A stretch of 64,000 nucleotides of DNA from Tomocerus qinae (taxonomy: Eukaryota > Arthropoda > Collembola > Entomobryomorpha > Tomoceridae): contig CM034549.1 of assembly GCA_020055645.1 (NCBI GenBank), forward strand, positions 2,046,001-2,110,000. Reading direction: 5' to 3'. The notes below the pieces were generated by a model, which searched no databases, was not told the DNA's origin, and saw only the letters and a program-made list of their open reading frames with translations. Shown here in pieces: positions 13,101-26,714 of this stretch; the stretch's first letter is position 1, and each line of letters starts with the position of its first letter. A program made the translations under genes and the position numbers.

Positions 13101-16100
13101 AAAGCCAGAGTCACTCAGTTTATTCGACTTTAATTTATGCACAAAACGTACATCACATTGGCATTAGTGCCTCTACTGCTTGTTTATCTTTTATATTTAC
13201 GCAATTCATCCGACATAAAATTCTTTTTTGTTTCTGCAGGTCGAGTAATGATTAAATGTAGGTATTAGTGGAGTTTTTGTGGTGGGTGCAGACAGTTCAG
13301 GAAATAGGTGGGCAACTTTTTTGATGTCTTGTATCGATTCATTTCCCTCTCTGTATCCGCATGAACTGCATCCATTGGCTAAAAACTATTTTAATCTGCC
13401 AGAGATTTCTTAGCATAAAATCTATCTGTTGCACGGGAGTGTACTAAAGGTCTTTCGCTGATTTCTATATAAAATATAACTGATCAGTATACTTTCCTGG
13501 TTTATTTATTGGGAGAGAAACTAAATTTAACTGTATATAGCGTAAGGAAAGCTTTGAGTTGGGAAATATATTTAACATAATACATATGTAGTACCTATGT
13601 AGTTCTTAGCAGTACAAATAATGTGCGTAGTTCCATTTTGTTGGATGTAAGTACCTCCGAGGAAACTGGCAGAGAGTGTTTGATGATAGTGCAACTCCAC
13701 CACAGCAATTCACAATCGTGACATGACATCCAGTTATACTTTCATCTGCTACTCAGCACACACTTGCAATACTTGTGTCTGCACTGAGCAAAGCAGTGCC
13801 TATGATGTATTATATGTTCGAGAGATTGCAAAGCTCCGCTAGAAAAAATTACTGTTTTAAAATAGCAAAGTGGCTTACATTCTTAATAGTCAAGTCAACA
13901 CGCTTCTGATGTTCTTTAGGCTGACGGAATCAGACCAACTAACTGAATTACTGATATCAACGGAGGCTGCTCTCAAAGAAAAAATTTAATTTCTTCCTAG
14001 GCAGAGAACGACTACATTATCAGGAATCAACAAATCCTGTCAGTCCTGTCCTATTCATCCTAACTTTCTGAAGCCGCGCATCACTGTACGATGTGTACAT
14101 TCACTATTGATTCTTGCTTTACCTGATTGTGATGGGAATTGTAATTTATGTCAACCTATAGGCATAGGAATCACAATAACATTCTTGATATGATGTTATA
14201 CTCTTTTTTTCATTCTCCTTCACAACTGGAAGCTTTGTCAGGTGACAAGAAAATCAATTAAATTCCACTGAATTTCCATTTGTTCTGCAAATATGTGTCC
14301 TATTGAAAATGTGAGCACCTATTCATGGTCGACTACTGTTGATACAAATACTTAAGCAGTAGAGTAGGCCTTTAACGTAGGAAGTAGGTATAGTATAAAT
14401 TAATTGGCTGTTCATCTTTAACTCTGATGAGGCACTTCTATGGAGCATAGCAACCTTTTGAGAAATAAGTAATCAGGCAAAGGACAACCCGTAGTTTTCA
14501 ATTAAAGGATGTCTGTTTATACTAGGAGTCGATTCAAGCAAGCCGACCTAAATAATAGCAAATAAAAGTACGTACGTCGCCAATTCTCCCTTGACTATAA
14601 TTTATTTATTCATAAAAATGGAAGAAAAATTACCGAAAAGAAACTACCGAATTGGCAGCATCAAAATGACAAAATGAAAAGACTAGGGGCATAAGGAAAA
14701 AGAAATTACAAATACTAATGGGTACGGGTATTACTTCAACTTAATTATTGAATGTCTACTGATATTCAGATACCTAGTTAGGGAGTTATGTTTAATCAAG
14801 TGCTGCAGCCCGATGGGATTCCTTGTGAAATGATGGAGTTACATAATACGGGTGCAATTATCAAGTGTAGTTAGCAATTAGAATTCAAAAACATTCTAGG
14901 AAAAAGGAATTTAGGAATGTTTAGTGGAATGTAACTAACTAATTATTTACGTGGAATCAAAACAGAGACAATTACTGGAATTGTATTGAGATAATTAGAG
15001 CATTCATTGAAAATAGTTTTTGGAAATAGAATTCATTAACAAGTGCAGCTTAAGTTTATGCAGATACTATCTACACAAAGATATATAGCCAGTGGTGTAT
15101 ATATCGTTCAATAATATTTGTTATTGTATTTCGTAGAATAGTAAGCACCTACCTACATATTTGCGAATACGTTTAAATACAATTTCGTTTTAGTATGGAG
15201 CATATTAATGTTGGTGTCAGAGAAGCGGGAAGCAGAGCAGAGACATTTGCTTACGTGAGCGTTGCAGCACAGCACAGCATCAACATGAACCGATCCAATC
15301 CAATTTTATTTTTGGCGACACTTTTCTTGGTTTTTTACTGAGTTGAGTTGGCTTGACTGCACTTTAGTTGAGGGGAGATATATTTCTACGACGGTACAGA
15401 GTGACATTGTTATGCCCGAGCCTTAGCTGTACTAGTAGCTCTAAATAGTTGAACTCATTGAGAATCTTTGCTGTCTCTTGTGTTCCTTGTCATCCAGCCC
15501 TTCTACTATCTACCTACTACTACGCCACTACTACAGTCAACTACAGACTCCAGTTAAGTCAATGACTAAGCCCAGCAGCGACAAAAAACCGGGATTCTTT
15601 CATGAGCTCAGTCAGACTTTATGTGTGCTCTATGAATTTCCGAAGAGTCGGCTGGCTTGGTTTGGGGAGATGAGTTCCTAACTCACAAGTTAACGGAGAA
15701 GAAGAGTGCAACTTGTAAGAAGACTTTTAGTAACTCATTACAACTACACAGTTTCTCAGTTCCCACAGTCTCAGCTGCAACTGCAGTAAAAATGTTCATA
15801 AGAAAAGTTTCCATGCATTTCACAAAGAGATTCACTCGCTATTTAATGACCAGACGTTTACTCTTAATAGGCGAACATTGAAACTTCCTAGTAGCTTAAC
15901 CAACAGAACAGTTTAACATAATGCTTCATAGGAATGCGATACAACCAGGCAGGAAGAGTATCCTATATTATGTCACATACGTTAACTTGTATCTTCCTCT
16001 TTTCAATTTCATCTTCCTTTGTCTTGTCTGCCCTGCGAATCTTAAGAGCACATAAATGTAATGTCTCACTATTTATTCCACTACTTACACCACAAAACTC

Positions 16101-19100
16101 TGACAAGGCAGAATTACTATTTACTGCATCCAAGTCCCTATTCATTTAGGCGTATAGTCCTTGCTAATAGTAGGCAGCTTTTCTATATCTTTCTATTAAT
16201 AACAAAAGTGAAAACTCCTTTCCCTTTCATATCAGTCTATTGATAGCTACAAAATCAACATTTCTCTGAATATTAAATCTTATTGTCCTTGTTTCTCTTT
16301 GTACATATTACTCTAATAATTTTCTTCAAAAGCAAAAGGAAGTGCAAAGTAAGTAATAATGATGATATTTTCTACCAAATTGTCCGCAACAAGCACTGAC
16401 TACGCTACCTGTGGTATCTGTACATGCAATTCATTATTGCTACAGCAGTTATTTATTATCAGCCAGTGTATATTGTTTGAACCTTCTTATTGTAACATTG
16501 ATATAAAAACTGGCAATTGGTATATGGGTGATACTAGCATCAAAGATTTGTGTTAAAGTCCCTATAAAACTATAATACCTGTCCCTGCAAGCAATAGTAA
16601 ATTATTCATGTTATCTTAAAATCACATGGCAGTCAAACAGTTACGCAACTACCAGATGGATTGATGAAATACTATTCCTTCCGTTGTCTGTTAAAGCCAT
16701 TTTGCGGTGAAAGTACATTAATTGCTGTACGGTTGTTTGAAGTTTGAATAGTAAAATAGTCCAATTAGGATGTTGCAGTTGCCATAAATATGTATCTAGT
16801 GTATCTACTAATTGCAAATATTTGGAACTGGTTTGAAATATTGCTGAGCCCAAGAACTCAAGAAATGAAAACAACCTTTAGCTCACTAAACGAATTCTGC
16901 TAACTCGTCTGAGTTATTTTTCGATAAAATCAACGTCTGTAACATTGACATCATTCTAATTGTCTATATCAGAAAAATTATGCATTCATCAATTTTTTAC
17001 ACATTCCAGAATTCTTATTTTTACAACAGGCCATATTTAGATTGAAAGTTGTATAATTTATTGTGTTTGATGGATTTTAAAGATTGTAGTCGACTCCACT
17101 GCCTACAAACTACAAATTAAGAAGGCTTAAACCAATTACTTCTAATATTCATTCTGGGCCTTATTATAGGTACTTTCGTGTTAGTAAGTTTGAAAAGTTA
17201 CTCTCATTCGTCTACACTTGTTCGTTATCCCTGACATGTCACTGTAACTCAACTGCTGCTGATAAAACTAATTTAATTCTTGTTAATTGGATTATGTTCT
17301 AAATGAAAACATTTTCCGGGAGTGAATTTAAATTGCTAATTTATTTCATTCTCTTAATTAATAGGAGTTTATGCACAGTGGGTAGGCATCTACCCTAACA
17401 CGAAGAGCTGCAAAAAACTCCAACTATCTGTATTCACGTATGTACCTTTAGTGGAATTACTTAGTTGCAATCCAAAAGCCTGGAATAAAGATTGTAACAG
17501 AGCTGTAATAGCGAATTGTCGAAAACAACGTGAAGGTCAATGGGTAGATATGCTCTCCCGGGTAGCAGTAAACCGATTGGACGAAAGAATGGGAATGTGA
17601 ATAGTTATATGCGAATAATTCCCCGGGACGAACTTGTCTCAGTGGTCAACTTGTGGAAAGTGCTCCTCATTTTTCTCTGTCTCCGTGAGTGAATTCCCCG
17701 TAGATGGAAGGAAAGCGGAGAAAGTGTGTTGAATGTTGACTGTGACTTTCGTTAACCTCTCATTCTGTTGGCAGGAGCTATAGCTAGGCTAACAGTGCAT
17801 ATCGGCTACTCCCAATTACTTCTGTTGTGTAGCAGGAGATTACAGTAGACGTATCTGACTCTAATACTATAAACAGTAGAAGTAGAGTAATAATGGAGTA
17901 CCTACTTGATGCAGAGGACATTTTTATAAGGTCTGCTGAGGACAATCGAAACTAATCCAATTCGGTACTGATCTAATCTTTTCTCAGAGAGAGTGGGGTC
18001 CCAATGGGTTTGTGTTCTCGCCGCCCTTAATAAACAGCGCAACCAACCAAACTGTGTCGAAACCGAGTTCCGTTAACGTCAAGGATAGAGAATGGCATCC
18101 GTTAAACCAAGTCATATCTTTTAGATTTTGATGGGACGCTTTTTGCTCTGTGCTTAGTGCACAGAGGACTAGGATAATTGTACGGGTCAGGGTACGCCTT
18201 GGAATGCAATCTCATCTGATTATCGATTCTCAACTCTCAATATCAATTGCCAAGACTCCTTTTACATCCCTCCATTTCCCTTAGTTGCTAAAACACAAAG
18301 ATATGAATCTCCCCAAGTAAGCTGATCCTGCCAGGGAAATTATTTGCGCACTACCCTCGCCTTTGCCTTTTAGACACTAAAATGAAAATTGAAATTGCCA
18401 AGAAAAATGCTTGCGATTTTATCAGTCTGACATCCACAAAACAAAACGTGTAGGCATTTACAATTTCGTATAATGTTGCACTTATACTTAATATAGTTTG
18501 AGACTGCAGCATCAATTGAATGCAAAATATGTGTAAAACAAAAGAGAATCGATTGCTCACTAGAGAGAAAAAAGTGAGTGGATCTCTAAAGTGCTGCGCC
18601 ACTTCTAGCCCACATACAAGCAAATTCCATCACACTTGGATTGACTTCACTTTTTGTTCATGAAAAGTGCTGCTCAGTGTCCCTGCACACGTCAGTTACT
18701 TATTATAACTACTTTTTTTATGCATTTATCGGGAGCTACAGATGCCTATCCTAACACAGTGTACCTTAGGCTCCCTTTCTTGTCATGTCCTCCTAGACCT
18801 CAATACAATGTCCCTATTTGAATTTGAATGCGAAAGTTGAGTCCTTTATTAATACTAACCCTTCTACTAGTTTTCAGACACTAGCCGAGCTCATTTCTAC
18901 GCAATGAAACTCCGGTTTTACATAAAAAGGAATACCTACTTCGTGTGCAATTCTAATAAAAAGTGCCTTCGTTTCAGGTTATGACAGTGTCACACGCATC
19001 TCTCATATCGCATACAACGAAAGCAGTTTATATATATTATTATATTATATCTATTTTTACCCTGGAAGATAGCTCTAGCTACTACTATCTCAGCCATGAT

Positions 19101-19404
19101 ATGGAGTCATTTTAAGCATTGACGTAAGCAAATACTTTCCTCGTTATGGTTTTTGAGAAGTAATATAAAAATGGTTTTCTTAGACCCTAGCCAAACAGAA
19201 CTTTAGTGTGCATTGCTACGTGATTTATGGTTGATTCTTGAGTAATGTAAAGTTTTAAAAATGGCAAGGAAAGTGAAAAATAGTTGTACTCGCTGTTCAA
19301 ATGTAAAAATACCCGTAAATCACTTACCAGGTATTTGTTATTAGTTTTCGTCGGATTCATCAAAGGATTTAACTACGTCTCTGATCTGAACTGAGATTTG
19401 CTGA
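1101..19404. other. Gene-free AT-rich DNA
   Basis: I see no recognisable coding exon, RNA gene or transposon end here. Open frames reach 143 codons (2050-2481), but none shows a known motif, and many overlap frames on the other strand. Short TAGGTA-rich runs and scattered pyrimidine-rich stretches (for example 7220-7510) are the only texture. It may be intergenic, or intronic for genes outside the window. Confidence 0.5.
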
Positions 19405-19405
19405 T

Positions 19406-19620
19406 CAGGTCGAAACTAAATCAAGTTTTGATGCCCAAATGTTGACAGTCGATGCCCAACAATTGGCTGGGCTGTTGTACAATAAGTCATCGGCCATCAA
19501 GTCACCCTTAAACAACAGTAAACTGCAAAGTTTTGCTATTGAAGTATACCGGAAAATCGCAGGCATTTTATTTGTACCTACGTACCCAGGAATGTTAAAC
19601 AAAATTCTGGACATATTCTA
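19406..19620 (+). other. Coding-like open block, unrecognised
   Basis: From about 19406 to the TAG at 19618-19620 one frame is open for about 70 codons (including DAQQLAGLLYNKSSAIKS and AIEVYRKIAGILFVPTYPG). An acceptor-like CTGATCAG lies just before it, and base use is richer than in its surroundings. The opposite strand is open too. It could be an exon, or a relic of a gene or transposon. I recognise no family. Confidence 0.25.
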
Positions 19621-19769
19621 GATTAATGTTAAAGAAGCATTCCAACGCTGACTTTGCTTTTTTTCAGTATAATGAAGACAATGATCTGGCAATATTGGCA
19701 AACACTAAAACAGGAAAAATAATTTTTAGCTAATACAACCTGAGTAGCACTACTAGCACTGCATAGTGC

Positions 19770-20140
19770 ATACCAAGATCAACTTCAAGTGGAAATTGAT
19801 TTGAGACACGGTATTTAGAAGGAGTATCTGTTGAGTGTTGAGTATAGATTGGCATAGAGAAAATTATTAATGCTGTTCACTCACTTATGGTGAAAGTAAC
19901 AATAATTCCACAAGTTGAGTGAGCTTCCAGAAGATTAATTGATGATGATTGTAATGTATACATCGGTGTGCAGAAACGTACGTCAAAATGTAAATTATAC
20001 TCACATTTGTGAAGTAAATTAATTTGACCTATAATACTTAAGCGAATATTATGTGTTCAATTATGGTGAAAGTAATGTCATAAAGTAAGTGAACTACCAC
20101 AAGATTTAAATTGAAGTTTAATATTGTTGAATAGGGAAAA
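19770..20140 (+). repeat. Degenerate tandem repeat, period about 176 bases
   Basis: TTATGGTGAAAGTAA at 19885 recurs at 20061. After both come AAGT..GTGA.CT.CCA.AAGATT and an AATTGA.G block, and a related block lies upstream near 19780. The similarity is patchy, so this is an old duplication rather than a satellite array. Confidence 0.4.
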
Positions 20141-20369
20141 AAACCTGTTTTGTACTATATTCACAGCGTATAATATTATTTAACCCTAAGGAATTATGCG
20201 CTTTAATACTAATTCTGCCTTCCTATGCAACATCTGTATTCTATAAACGTGTTTACTTATGTTGTTGTATGGACTATGCCGTGCAATCTGTCGCTAAAAA
20301 CGCAAGCGTGAACGCAATGCATATTTCATTGTGAACTCCAGTGTTGGCCATCTTTCGAAAATATACTAA

Positions 20370-21790
20370 ACTAGTGAACCCAGCTAAAAGGAGTGAACCT
20401 AGCACTCAAGAGAAATTCAGCAGGCCACCCATCAAAGTAATAAAAACAATTCCGAAAATATCATCGGTATTTCCCTTAAGTTATTATGTTCACTTTGTAA
20501 ATACAATATTTTAAATATACTTTTATTTCCTACAGCGGTTGGAAAAATGCCAACTTTCTGATCAAAAGGAAGCTCCTAAACCAAAATAATAACTGCAGGT
20601 AGATCGTAGCACCAAATACAGGCAACAATGAAAGACTCCATTTTTAATAAACACTCCAAAAAGTTCACATTTAAAATCAGAAAAATAAGATTTTAGAAAA
20701 ATGTACAAATCCAATGAGTACACTATACGAATAAATAGTGGTCCTCAGTTATTTAATTCTGGAAAACGGTGTACTGGCACGAAGGAATAAAGGGGGCAGT
20801 AAAAAGTAATATCAGCTCTATAGAAAAATGGGACATAAATTTGCCGATATATAGAGCAGAACCAATTTGGATTAGTGGTTTTGAAATGCTATTTAATACC
20901 CCTAATATTTTGAAATGTCCCCTTTCGCTAATTATCTCCATTCAATCACCAATAATCACCTTATTATGTAAATTTCTGTTATGTTTTGATGTTATAATAT
21001 TTTGAAACGACTCATTTCAGTGGTTAAGAGAAAGTGTCATGCATGTGCATGCGCATCTTGCTTTTAAAAAACGTGCATATATTACGTGTGCAGTTGATGG
21101 GAGGAAAAGTTACCCAACAGTGTCGCAGTAATACCTAACCAAATGAATAATTTCCAACAGCTATAACAGATAAGCTTGACATATATAATAGGTTAAATAA
21201 GTACCAATCAGCGGCAGTGTTCAGGACGCTATATATGACCAAATTCAGTCACCAGTGTTCAAATCAAAAAATGACAACGCGTATCAGTTCCATTGTCAAT
21301 TTCAGTCAGATCAAAATATCAAAAAGAAGTTGAGAATTTTTCTTTTAAATGAAGAAACAGCAGACGCACTTAGCTTGTGTCTTTAGGTCATAAATCAAAT
21401 ACCAGAATGAACTAAAATGATGGTGATTGTAAATCGTAGCGGCCAAAAAGGAAAATTACAATTTCACCACTCACAACAGAGCAGTGCACTTTTCACGCAT
21501 TCGAAATTGCTGAAAAATTAGGGTGGATTATATGAAACCACTCGCACTCATTTTGGTAGTTTAGAGGAAATGAACATGCGCATTTTTGTTTCTAGGGAAT
21601 GTGCATATATTACGTGTGCAGTTGATGGGAGGAGGAGGTACTCAAAAGTGTTGCAGTCAGCACTTGCGTTGCACATGGGGGAGTCGGTTTTACGTTACGC
21701 AGTATATGCAGGTTCCCTAGGCTGTCCTACCACACATACATATATAGATAGATTGGTAAGTTTTTTTCCTTCTGTGTTTATTATATAGAT
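20370..21790 (+). repeat. Composite copy of an unclassified interspersed repeat
   Basis: It starts ACTAGTGAACCCAGCT and shares with 63198-63656 the blocks AGCACTC.AGAGAAATTC, CAGCAGGCCACCCATCA, GATGTTATAAT, CATGCGCAT, GCATATATTACGTGTGCAG and the end ATAGATAGATTGGTAA. It is longer than the other copy because the distal part occurs twice: 21073-21105 recurs exactly at 21601-21633. About 400 bases of unrelated-looking sequence (21140-21535) lie between. No open frame that looks like a transposon protein. The family is not recognised. Confidence 0.75.
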
Positions 21791-21903
21791 GTTGACGCCT
21801 AAATCTTGTGTAAATCGATTACAGTACTGGTGGCCTAGTCTATGCAAATGATGGACATAATGTTATTCAGAGGAGTTTACTCCTATGTATGCGTTTACAC
21901 TTT

Positions 21904-21946
21904 CTGTCTGTCTGTCCGTCCGTCCGTCCATCCATCCGTCCGTCCT
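21904..21946 (+). repeat. GTCTG/GTCC microsatellite
   Basis: About ten tetranucleotide units of GTCT, GTCC and ATCC. It directly precedes a module with CAATAACTTTCGAACGGTTTA, a combination often seen in dispersed arthropod repeats (recollection, not checked). Confidence 0.85.
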
Positions 21947-21951
21947 TATCC

Positions 21952-22159
21952 GCAATAACTTTCGAACGGTTTAAGTTAGACAATTCAAATTTTCAGGATA
22001 CATCATTAAGGTAAAATGTAGGTCTGAGTTTGTATATGAGCAGGATCGGTCACATCCCCTGATTGGGGGAAAGGGTTGAAAATTTCAATTGGCAATAACT
22101 TTGGAACGGTTATACCTAAACTACTCAAATAAATTTCAATTGGTGATACTTTGGAACGC
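21952..22159 (+). repeat. Repeated module containing ATAACTTTNGAACG
   Basis: The word ATAACTTTCGAACGGTT at 21954 recurs as ATAACTTTGGAACGGTT at 22094 and, altered, at 22146. AATTTCAATTGG followed by that word occurs at 22081-22109 and again at 22132-22159, a direct repeat 51 bases apart. Probably part of the same dispersed repeat as the adjoining microsatellite. Confidence 0.55.
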
Positions 22160-22225
22160 GAAACTCCTCTGCTGTTATACCCCGTTTTGCAACGGTTTTT
22201 TAATATTACAGTTAATACTAGTATA

Positions 22226-22299
22226 CAGGGTGTCCGCGAGACATGTGTTTTTAGTTGTGTTAGATACGTAAAATTTTCACATGTTTCACGGATACCCTG
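22226..22299. mobile_element. 74-bp foldback element with TA flanks (Tc1/mariner-like miniature)
   Basis: The left end CAGGGTGTCCGCGAGACATG and the inverse of the right end CAGGGTATCCGTGAAACATG match at 17 of 20 positions. TA lies on both sides (22224-22225 and 22300-22301). The loop is about 25 bases. Ends beginning CAGGGTGTCC are a recurrent theme in animal miniature transposons. The superfamily is inferred only from the TA flank. Confidence 0.55.
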
Positions 22300-22301
22300 T
22301 A

Positions 22302-25300
22302 AATATGTATGACTGCTAATAATTTACACTACAAAAACATAATACCTAAACACGCCACCATGTAATACCTATTTTATACCTTATACTATTAGTGTATTGA
22401 AGAGGCTTTTCTCGTTTATATTTTAATCAGTTCACTGAGTGTAGTTGTACGAACTCATTCGGATTGCTTCGTTTCAATTTCAGCAAAGCCAAATAATGTA
22501 TGGAGATGTATTAATCAAATAGTTTAAAGAACCCGTGCATGAACATTTCTTATCTGGGGTTGTGGAGATTTCGTTTCTGGAGATGGAAATATCGTATCTG
22601 TGTATAGAATTGGGTTGCCGTCCATGCATTGACTTAAAACGAGGTGTCAGGTCTCATAAATGAGAAAAGCAAAAATTTCTTTAATATAGGTGAAGTAAAA
22701 ACCTCCAAACACGATAACACAGCTTCCATTGCACATACATCTCAGCTTGCAGATATCAAATCTTCATTTATTATAGCGTTCAGCTACGCAATTCTCCGGA
22801 TACCGAGTTAGGTGTATTATAATTCATTAATATTATGCGATAGAAAGGGTAATGAAATGAATAATGAATTTTCGGTGAATTTTATTAGGTAGAGCAATAT
22901 TTGAAATCATATACACCAAGTCACCTACCAATAGAGAATACTGATCAACTGATGTAATCTGAACTGATGCAATAATCTGCGAAAGCCTTCAACTAACAAT
23001 AATCGCCTACATTTCTCCGACTAAAAAAGGTGCATTAGTATAAAATGTAAAAGTAAGAAAGCATTAAATGGATAAAGTGTAAAACTTTGAGATATTTGTT
23101 AGACTACTGGAGTGGGAGAAATGCATTTAAAAGTGTACTTTCTTGAAAGTATTTTCTTTTTTATATCGCAGTAGATTATCTGTTTGTATTGTACTTCTAT
23201 AGTTCGTTCTAGTACCTTCTATATGACTCAAGGGTATTTACTTAGAATAATTTTATTAGTTCAATAAACGGCAGAGTGCCCATTATATCACGTGGAGTAA
23301 CTATTCGTATTGTGTGCACTAAATCGTGAATAATATTATTCTACGTTACTTATATATTTAAAAAGACCTGAAAGGCTATGCTTTTATTGTCTTTACATGA
23401 TTACACATGATTTTGATACTGAACGAGGCATGGCTTAGTAATGGGATGGTTGAGTTGTATGTAAATATAATATAATCGGAAAAAAGTGTACTTACCTCTC
23501 GAAATAATAAATCCAAACGAGGTCTTCAGACTCTAAGTAGTTTTTACTTTACTCTGTAGTGGGTCTTAATGTATTTGATTCGTGTTTCGGATCTGATGTA
23601 TTTTAGTAGGTACTTTCAGATAAAAGTAATCTCATGTACGATACTATATGAAGATAAATAGATTTGAATTGATTGCATATTTAATAGAGTTCTCAATATT
23701 TTTGTGCTGAACCTGTAGTGTATCATATAACTCTGTGGTTGTACGATAGAGCATCAGGTTTGATAATATTTACGAGAGAAATGGGACGAGTTGTGTGTAG
23801 GTGGTTAGGAAGGCAACTTTGTATTTCGTCAACTGTTAGTAATGATTAGTTATGACAAGTCCTTTGGCCGACTTGTTTCAGCAGTCCCCAACGTTTAGAC
23901 TTATTTAGTAGAGTAGCATGTATTTTTGAAGGACTTGTTCATACCAATGTATTTATGCTTCCGGACTTATTAGGGAAAGTCTTCTCGTCTCCTATGAAAA
24001 TTAATGAGAATGTAAATGAGATTGGCCTTCTCATGACTGCTACTTACAGCAGGAATTGCTTTTAGCTAGACATGCAGCAGCAAAATATAATCATAATTAG
24101 GGAAAATGCTTTACATCTGAAATACTCCTGGGAATCCATTACAATGTTAGAGATGTAAAGATTAATCATTCTCTCTATACAACAAGACAGAGCTCAGCCC
24201 GCACTGTTTACAATGTACAGCTACACAAAACAAGGCAGACAAGTCTTTAATTACCTTCCAATTCTTTTGTAGACACCAGCCAGTGAATACACTGCCAAGG
24301 AATGTCTTTATAGGTACGTATTTATATACTCTATATAAATGTATCCCTACTACTATCTGCATTTGAGAATGGGGAGTTCGTATTACTTCACGTTATTATG
24401 GTGGATCCAATAATCATGCCCAAATAGGTTATTGCACAGTAACACGAGCACATCTTTGTTAGCAAAGAGAACATGAGCAATCCCTTCCCACCAAGACGGG
24501 CTTTATAAAGCAATAATAGTGCACAGTTGAATGAATATGAATTCCATTGTAAATTAAGTCACTATGCTCCATGGTCGTGTGAACAGACTACGTACTACTA
24601 CTAGAATAGAGGTAATGTGAATTGTCAAGTGATGCAATAAGCATTATTGCTGGAGACAACTCTCCTTCTAACAATCTGCATATACAGGGTTATCATTTCC
24701 AGTGCAAAGACAAACGCTCCCTTCTTCCGGCCTTCCTTAGACATCTTATGATGATCATAATGATAAATTAGTTAATAAGCCAATAAGATTGGCAAATTTT
24801 GAAGGCTAGTGAAATAACTGTAGATTTTCTATATGAAGAGAGAAGAATCATTCGTTCATAGCAGGAATAGGTAGAAGAATAATGCATTTTCTATTAGGGG
24901 TTGATGGAAGAATGACAAATTTTCTGTACATTCCAGCAACATTCTTTTATTGTGATGCAACACTATGCAAACACAAAAATCTCTATAATTAATTTGACAT
25001 TCCTGCAAGCATTTTTGTTTATATTATGAGGCTTAGAAAAGTAACCCGCATAACGTGTGCATAACCCGAACAGTAGGAAGGCTGTATTCAAAAAGTAGCT
25101 GTAAACTGTTGGTGTCTTTGTGCAGAGTGGGAATAAATTTAAAGGCAACCCTGAACATAGTTTTGCCTTTCACAAAGTTTTTACTGTTGGGCTAGGCTGT
25201 AGATTGTATTCATTTCACTGCATAAAATGACGGGACAAAATTGCTGCTGGCGACTGAGAGGGAGCACTAATAAATACATTTAATGCAACTACGTGGAGCA

Positions 25301-26706
25301 TTTCTGTAATGTGTGTAATGTATATGTATCTTGGCTTTGTATCTCTAATGTATTCCTAGAAGAAATAAAACTCATTTCAGATTTACACTTGTAGTGCCAG
25401 TACGTAACGCACTGCTGTATGTATTATAATCGTAGTACAAAAGCGAGGATCTTAATACAAATATACAGTGAAATATATAGCCTACTCAACTAACTCAACA
25501 CATGGCTCAATGGAAATAAAGAATTGTCTCTTTCTGCGAGAAGCTATTTAGCTGTATAGACTTAACTTTACTTGTTACACTAATCTCTACTGACTTATTG
25601 TTGGTTCTACTGCATGAACTACTCTACTGTGTCTACTAAGCATGTTGTAGAATACGGCCAGGATTTATTTATATGCAAAAAAGAGCAACTAAAGTCGCCT
25701 TTGGGCTTTACCAAATTTAGTAGAACAGGACGGGGAAATTGTGGCTCGACTTCTTCATTGGCATCCAGACTATGTTTTGTCCGACGGGCTTGTATTTCTC
25801 AGGTCACATCCGCTGGCTAGGAATCTAAGGCGGGTATAAGAAAGACAGTCGACTGTCTTGTCCCTATTCCTACGCTCCAATTGATATTTAAATAAGATGA
25901 AAGTGTATCATGGCCTAGTATTCGTCTTTCCGGTGTAACTAGTGCAGTTACAGTTAAGAGGGGAATTATCAAGTCAACTGTGAGCTCTGATTGTGTCTCG
26001 GTAAATAAGTGCATGGAGAAAGCAAGCAAACGAGAGAATTCGACAAAGCGTGTAATACAGAAATACAAACTAGATGTATACGTATTACTCGACTGTTCGT
26101 ATAAGTATTTCAACAGATTTCAATTGAAGATAAGGCCAGATAGCGCGGGAGGGAAATTGCTCCCAATTTACATACTTTACTTGCTGATAAGCAGTGTTGT
26201 TAACCGCACACCTCACACCATTCAACGCACCCTGAGCCAAATAATGCAAAAACCTCAAAGACTCGATTGTTGTTGCTGGTTAGTTACACTTGAATGGTGT
26301 AAATTATTAAAGACTCACAGGAAAACTAATCCTAGAGCGGAGAGAATCAAAGTTGCCAACTCTGCTCCATCATAAAGTGCGTGCTGTATCGTACTGACAT
26401 ATTATCAGAAAGAAAACCACAAATATTTTGTTCCTAACAATGCGGTTTAAACTTTCCAGTATTCATATGCATTACTAACGTTAACAAGCTTTGCTATGTA
26501 CCTTACTAATTACATATATACATTGACATTGGAGTAATTCTGTCTATAAATACTTAGGTATGTATCTGTCGTTTGCTAACATGAATCTAAAGTTTCGTTG
26601 AAAATAGTAAACTTAAAATGTACTCAGAGACTTCGATGTATCGTTCTAAGTTAGATTTTATTTTATTTATATTATATATTATATTTTATATCTTCTCAAC
26701 GTAAAT
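22302..26706. other. Gene-free AT-rich DNA between repeats
   Basis: Nothing recognisable beyond the both-strand open block at 25817-26375. A lone TACAGGGTTATC word at about 24685 resembles a miniature-element end but has no partner nearby. Confidence 0.5.
25817..26375. other. Block with long open frames on both strands, unrecognised
   Basis: A + frame at 25980-26375 (131 codons) overlaps a - frame at 25817-26113 (98 codons). The + product is Lys/Arg/Ser-rich with a central LLPIYILYLLISSVV segment. No domain or convincing splice context is seen, so chance is the simplest reading. Confidence 0.15.
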
Positions 26707-26714
26707 GTCTAAAT

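Noticed and set aside
14424-14470. CTGATGA followed later by GAGAAA, resembling a hammerhead ribozyme core
   Set aside because: The intervening bases do not form the required helix II and the flanking helices are not evident.
21570-21788. 72-codon open frame over the interspersed repeat
   Set aside because: The same stretch in the 63-kb copy carries length changes, including a 12-G run, that do not preserve a frame, so it is not a conserved protein.
24685-24700. TACAGGGTTATC, similar to the end of the 74-bp foldback element
   Set aside because: No inverted partner within several hundred bases.
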